From positions 1-9,036 of the forward strand of contig JAISEX010000198.1 in assembly GCA_031263875.1 (NCBI GenBank): a stretch of DNA of 9,036 nucleotides, given 5' to 3'. The stretch comes from Eubacteriales Family XIII. Incertae Sedis bacterium (lineage in GTDB: Bacteria > Bacillota > Clostridia > Peptostreptococcales > Anaerovoracaceae). Below the pieces are notes generated by a model. It saw only the letters and a list, made by a program, of their open reading frames with translations, was not told the DNA's origin and made no database searches. How positions within the stretch are numbered: position 1 is the first letter of the stretch; each line of letters begins with the position of its first letter. The translations under genes were made by a program, and so were the position numbers. Shown piece after piece: positions 5,605 to 9,036 of the stretch.

Positions 5605-7395
5605 ATGGACACCGATAAGATCAATACACATAAAACTTCATACCTTTTGAAGCGCTTCGTCCCGTACTTCCGGAAGTATAAGGGGACGCTCGCGCTCGAC
5701 CTGTTCTGCGCCACGCTCACCACGCTCTGCGACATCGTGCTGCCGGTGCTCGTCCGTTACCTGACGGATCTCGCGACGAACGACCTCGCGGGGCTTACGG
5801 TCCGGGCGATCCTCGTCTGCGGCGGCATCTATCTCGCGCTGCGTATTATCGACATGGCGGCGAATTATTATATGGCCTATGTGGGCCACGTGATGGGCGC
5901 GCGCATCGAAACGGATATGCGCACCGACCTGTTCGCCCATATGCAGGAGCTGTCGTATTCCTATTACAGCAACACGAAGATCGGCCAGTTGATGAGCCGG
6001 ATAACGACGGACCTCTTCGACGTGACGGAATTCGCGCACCACTGCCCTGAGGAATATTACATCGCCGCGATAAAAATCTCGGCGGCGTTCGCCATCCTCT
6101 GCACCGTCAACGTGCCGCTGACCATCATCATCTTCGCGATAATCCCGCTGATGGTCTGGTGCAGCATGAAGTTTAAGAACCGCATGCGCACGGCGTTCAA
6201 AAAGTCGCGTAATCAACTCGGCGAGATAAACTCACAGGTCGAGGACAGCCTGCTCGGTGTGCGCGTCGTGAAGTCGTTCGCGAACGAGGACGTCGAGAAG
6301 GAGAAGTTCGACGAGGGTAATATGAGCTTCCTCGACGTGAAGCGCGAAACGTACAAGAGCATGGCGGCCTTTCAGAGCACCACGCGTATCTTCGACGGCA
6401 TTATGTATATCGCCGTCGTCGTGTGCGGCGCGTTCTTTATGAAATACGGCAAGATAAACACGGGTGATTTTATCGCCTACCTGCTCTACGTCGTGATACT
6501 GCTCGCGTCCGTGCGGCGGCTCGTGGAATTTACCGAGCAGTTCCAGCGCGGCATGACGGGCATCGAGCGGTTTATCGAGGTGATGGACGAGCCCGTGGAC
6601 ATAGACGACAAACCCGACGCCACGGAGCTGACGGAGGTGCGCGGCGAAATAAAATTCGAGGCGGCTTCCTTCCGTTACGGCGACGCGGACGAGGACGTCC
6701 TGACGGATATCGACCTGCATATACGGCCGGGCGAAACCGTCGCTCTGGTCGGCCCGTCCGGTTCCGGCAAAACCACGCTCTGTAATCTCATTCCGCGGTT
6801 CTACGATGTCACTTCCGGCGCGGTCACGATAGACGGGAACGACGTCCGCGACGTCACGACGCAGTCGCTGCGCTCGCATATCGGCATGGTTCAGCAGGAC
6901 GTGTACCTGTTCTCCGGCACGATACGCGATAATATCGAATACGGCAGGCCCGGCGCCACCGACGAGGAAGTCGAATACGCGGCGAAGCTCGCGGGCGCGC
7001 ACCTGTTTATCTCGGAACTGCCGGGCGGTTACAACACCTATGTCGGGGAACGCGGCGTCAAACTTTCGGGCGGGCAGAAACAGCGCATCAGCATTGCGCG
7101 CGTCTTTTTGAAGAACCCGCCGATACTCATTCTCGACGAGGCCACGTCCGCCCTCGATAACGAAAGCGAACGCATCGTGCAGGAATCGCTTTCCACGCTC
7201 GCGAAGGGCCGCACGACGCTGACGATAGCCCACCGCCTGACGACCATTAAAAACGCGAAGATCATTCTCGTGCTGACGGATAACGGCATCGAGGAACACG
7301 GCAGCCATGACGAGCTTATCGCCGCCGGCGGTCTGTATTCAAAACTCTACCGCCTGTATTCGGACGAGCGAAGCGGCTATACGGTGGGCGATTAG
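5605..7395 (+). CDS. ABC exporter half-transporter (membrane domain fused to ATPase)
   Basis: This 596-residue protein is a membrane-spanning domain fused to a nucleotide-binding domain, as in the MsbA/MdlB/LmrA-type exporters that work as dimers in the cytoplasmic membrane. Six likely membrane helices lie near residues 28-50, 66-88, 151-168, 169-188, 263-280 and 288-305. The ATPase has Walker A GPSGSGKTT (383-391), Q-loop QQD (430-432), signature LSGGQKQR (487-494), Walker B ILILDE (507-512) followed by ATSALD, and the H-loop histidine at 543 in IAHRL. All catalytic residues are present. The ATG at 5605 is chosen because the only upstream alternative (TTG at 5569) overlaps the promoter. No good ribosome binding site precedes 5605 (only AGAGAG directly abutting it). 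No partner half-transporter is adjacent, so a homodimer is likely. Cargo is unknown; neighbours give no clue beyond amino-acid and purine synthesis. Confidence 0.93.
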   Translation: MDTDKINTHKTSYLLKRFVPYFRKYKGTLALDLFCATLTTLCDIVLPVLVRYLTDLATNDLAGLTVRAILVCGGIYLALRIIDMAANYYMAYVGHVMGARIETDMRTDLFAHMQELSYSYYSNTKIGQLMSRITTDLFDVTEFAHHCPEEYYIAAIKISAAFAILCTVNVPLTIIIFAIIPLMVWCSMKFKNRMRTAFKKSRNQLGEINSQVEDSLLGVRVVKSFANEDVEKEKFDEGNMSFLDVKRETYKSMAAFQSTTRIFDGIMYIAVVVCGAFFMKYGKINTGDFIAYLLYVVILLASVRRLVEFTEQFQRGMTGIERFIEVMDEPVDIDDKPDATELTEVRGEIKFEAASFRYGDADEDVLTDIDLHIRPGETVALVGPSGSGKTTLCNLIPRFYDVTSGAVTIDGNDVRDVTTQSLRSHIGMVQQDVYLFSGTIRDNIEYGRPGATDEEVEYAAKLAGAHLFISELPGGYNTYVGERGVKLSGGQKQRISIARVFLKNPPILILDEATSALDNESERIVQESLSTLAKGRTTLTIAHRLTTIKNAKIILVLTDNGIEEHGSHDELIAAGGLYSKLYRLYSDERSGYTVGD

Positions 7396-7472
7396 CGGGA
7401 GGGCAATGCCGCTCTTAGATTAAGGACAGCAAGCGTAAACGATTATGGCTTACATTCAACCTGCTTTGCGAT

Positions 7473-7482
7473 CAACCGGTTG
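7473..7482. promoter_or_regulatory. 10-bp perfect palindrome in the exporter-proA gap
   Basis: CAACCGGTTG is self-complementary over 10 bp. It lies between the exporter stop and the proA promoter region. AATAA-containing direct repeats (GGAATAA at 7482-7488 and 7493-7499, 11 bp apart) follow immediately. No T-run follows, so it is not a terminator. It could be a protein binding site upstream of proA, but short palindromes also occur by chance. Confidence 0.25.
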
Positions 7483-7526
7483 GAATAATAGGGGAATAAG
7501 CTGATTTCGTTACACCTCTCATGCCC

Positions 7527-7559
7527 TTCACAAATAAGAGCATGAATATATTATATAAT
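7527..7559 (+). promoter_or_regulatory. Probable proA promoter region
   Basis: An AT-rich stretch contains TATTAT (7549-7554) 16 bp after TTCACA (7527-7532). An overlapping consensus TATAAT (7554-7559) lacks a well-spaced -35. Which hexamer is used is unclear. A 6-bp inverted repeat, TCATGC (7519-7524) and GCATGA (7540-7545), brackets the -35 region and could be an operator. Initiation around 7561-7566 would give a leader of about 30 nt containing the 15-bp box shared with proC. Confidence 0.45.
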
Positions 7560-7577
7560 AATGATTCATATCCTCAG

Positions 7578-7592
7578 CGTAACAGAAACGAG
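7578..7592 (+). promoter_or_regulatory. 15-bp leader box shared with proC
   Basis: CGTAACAGAAACGAG lies 4 bp before the proA ATG and is identical to 2739-2753 on the minus strand before proC. Unlike at proC, the base after GAG is A rather than G, so no strong Shine-Dalgarno sequence results here; identity is therefore not explained simply by a shared ribosome binding site. Confidence 0.5.
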
Positions 7593-7596
7593 ATGA

Positions 7597-8886
7597 ATGA
7601 TGAACACAGTCAGAGAGATAGCAGCAGCGGCGAAATCGTGCAGTTACGAGCTCGCGGCGCTGCCGGAGAATATCAGGAACGCGGCGCTTTCGCGCATAGC
7701 CGAAACGCTCGACGCACATAAGGCGCGTATCTTTGCGGCAAACGAGATCGATTGCGCGGAGGCGGAAACGGCGGGCATCGCCGCGCCCGTTCTCAAACGG
7801 CTGCGCTTTGGCGAACAAAAACTCGCGGACGTGATAAGCGGCATTCGCGGTCTCATCTCATTACGCGATCCCATCGGAAAACCGCTGTCAAGAAGACAGC
7901 TTGACACGGAACTCGTTCTCGAACAGGTCACCTGCCCTATTGGAGTTATCGGTGTCATTTTTGAATCGCGCCCCGACGCCCTCGTGCAGATCGCGTCGCT
8001 GTGCATTAAAAGCGGCAACTGCGCCCTGCTGAAAGGCGGCAGCGAGGCCGCGCACACGAACAAAGCCCTCTTTGACCTTATCTCTGAGGCGGGCGTTTCC
8101 GCGGGTATGCCCGAAGGTTTTATCGCGCTTATCACGACGCGCGCGGAAATATCCGAAATGCTGAAATGCCACGAGAGCATCGACCTGATTATCCCGCGCG
8201 GCTCGAATGATTTCGTCAGGTATATTATGGATCATTCCGACATACCCGTTATGGGGCACTCGGACGGCATCTGCCATATCTATGTGGATGCGTCTGCCGA
8301 TATCACAAAGGCCGTGCCTCTCATATGCGACAGCAAGGTCCAGTACGCCGCCGCCTGCAACGCGGTGGAAACCGTGCTCGTGCATGAGGACGCCGCCGAA
8401 AAACTGCTGCCGCCGCTCGGAAGCGCGCTGCGCGAAGCGGGCGTTACGATCCGGGGCACGAAGCGCGTCGCGAAGATTATCGCGGACGTCGAGCCGGCGA
8501 CGGACGAGGATTTCACGACGGAATATCTCGACTTTATCGTTTCGATCAAGACGGTTGCGGATATCGACGAGGCCATCGCGCATATCAACCGGTTCGGCTC
8601 GCACCATACGGACTGCATTATCACGGAGGACGCGGCCGCCGCCGAGCGCTTTATGAGCCGCGTGGATTCCGCCGGCGTCTACCGTAACTGCTCCACGCGC
8701 TTTGCGGACGGCTACCGCTACGGACTCGGCGCGGAGGTCGGCATCAGCACGGGCAAACTGCACGCGCGCGGCCCCGTCGGTCTGGACGGCCTGCAGACCT
8801 ACAAATACCGGCTCTCCGGCAGCGGACAAATCGTCGCGGATTACGCCGAAGGCCGCAAGAGTTTTCACTTCAAAGAATTATTATAA
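7597..8886 (+). CDS. proA: Glutamate-5-semialdehyde dehydrogenase (gamma-glutamyl phosphate reductase)
   Basis: ProA uses NADPH to reduce gamma-glutamyl phosphate made by ProB to glutamate 5-semialdehyde, which cyclises to the ProC substrate. The 429-residue protein is a complete member of the aldehyde dehydrogenase superfamily. It shows FESRPDALVQIAS (from residue 122, cofactor region), LIIPRGSNDFV, GHSDGICHIYVD, the catalytic cysteine at 254 in AACNAVET, and the highly conserved YGLGAEVGISTGKLHARG block starting at 375. ATG codons at 7597 and 7600 are adjacent, and either could start; upstream AGATGA/ACGAG is only a weak ribosome binding site. It stands alone on the plus strand 200 bp after the exporter gene with its own apparent promoter, and a terminator follows the stop by 4 bp. 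Separation from proB is unusual because proB and proA are often adjacent. Confidence 0.97.
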   Translation: MMNTVREIAAAAKSCSYELAALPENIRNAALSRIAETLDAHKARIFAANEIDCAEAETAGIAAPVLKRLRFGEQKLADVISGIRGLISLRDPIGKPLSRRQLDTELVLEQVTCPIGVIGVIFESRPDALVQIASLCIKSGNCALLKGGSEAAHTNKALFDLISEAGVSAGMPEGFIALITTRAEISEMLKCHESIDLIIPRGSNDFVRYIMDHSDIPVMGHSDGICHIYVDASADITKAVPLICDSKVQYAAACNAVETVLVHEDAAEKLLPPLGSALREAGVTIRGTKRVAKIIADVEPATDEDFTTEYLDFIVSIKTVADIDEAIAHINRFGSHHTDCIITEDAAAAERFMSRVDSAGVYRNCSTRFADGYRYGLGAEVGISTGKLHARGPVGLDGLQTYKYRLSGSGQIVADYAEGRKSFHFKELL

Positions 8887-8890
8887 AGAG

Positions 8891-8935
8891 TATGCCATGT
8901 CAGGCAATTCACTTGACACGGCATATGTTTCTTTT
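8891..8935 (+). terminator. Intrinsic terminator after proA
   Basis: TATGCCATGTCA (8891-8902) pairs with TGACACGGCATA (8914-8925) over 12 positions with one A-C mismatch and an 11-nt loop. The T-rich tract TGTTTCTTTT (8926-8935) follows. The stem starts 4 bp after the proA stop. Stem strength is moderate but the layout is classic. Confidence 0.7.
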
Positions 8936-8994
8936 GTGTCCGCGATCTCATGACACGTTACCTGTAGTAATGGTGATACCAACATCACTAATGC

Positions 8995-9036
8995 GGGCGC
9001 ATGGGGCTCCGCCCCACCGGGCTATCCGGGGCTCCG
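8995..9036 (+). repeat. Start of a second hairpin-rich dispersed element (cut by window edge)
   Basis: GGGCGCATGGG (8995-9005) matches the minus strand at 3173-3163. GCCCCACCGGGCTATCCG (9011-9028) matches the minus strand at 3080-3063 with one mismatch. TGGGGC-TCC-GCCCCA (9002-9016) is a perfect 6-bp hairpin of the same style as those between proB and proC. The two matching blocks are 5 bp apart here but about 80 bp apart there, so the copies differ internally. The element continues past the window. Confidence 0.5.

Noticed and set aside
6232..7308. 358-residue minus-strand open frame antisense to the ABC exporter
   Set aside because: It is a compositional shadow of the exporter gene, whose Walker A, signature and Walker B motifs are all intact.
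7396..7596. T-box or proline attenuator leader before proA
   Set aside because: I found no T-box sequence, no proline-codon-rich leader peptide and no terminator with a T-run in this gap.

Overview
The window looks like chromosomal DNA from an uncultured, GC-rich member of the Clostridia (Bacillota), probably of gut or rumen type. This is inferred from GGAG/GGAGG ribosome binding sites, housekeeping proteins of firmicute type, a short PUA-less glutamate 5-kinase, a 'eukaryotic-type' adenylosuccinate lyase and hairpin-rich intergenic repeats. No rRNA, tRNA, cas gene, transposase, integrase or phage gene was seen, so the species is not identifiable.

Layout: (a) 3-878, plus strand: the 3' end of an unrecognised gene and a GrpB/UPF0157-family gene, both clearly AT-richer than the rest. 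(b) 865-1335: a gene-free gap between convergent genes, filled by a tandem array with a period of about 23 bp (865-1180) and a short 10-bp repeat (1261-1310). (c) 5475 down to 1336, minus strand: purB and proB (overlapping by ATGA), then a gap of about 480 bp dominated by a hairpin-dense element, then proC and a Nudix hydrolase gene (nudF-like) 11 bp apart. (d) 5476-5604: a divergent promoter region. (e) 5605-7395, plus strand: an ABC exporter half-transporter. (f) 7597-8886, plus strand: proA, followed by an intrinsic terminator. (g) 8995-9036: what appears to be the start of a second copy of part of the hairpin-rich element.

Function: the window holds the whole glutamate-to-proline route. 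ProB phosphorylates glutamate, ProA reduces gamma-glutamyl phosphate to the semialdehyde (which cyclises), and ProC reduces pyrroline-5-carboxylate to proline. The three genes are not one operon: proB follows purB, proC is paired with a Nudix gene, and proA lies beyond the ABC exporter on the other strand. Even so, proC and proA share an identical 15-bp sequence a few bases before their start codons (2739-2753 minus, 7578-7592 plus). Together with the nested 23-bp array and the dispersed element, this is the least ordinary content. I see no evidence of a new defence, secretion or mobile system. The coding content is mainly housekeeping, and the unexplained signals are non-coding.
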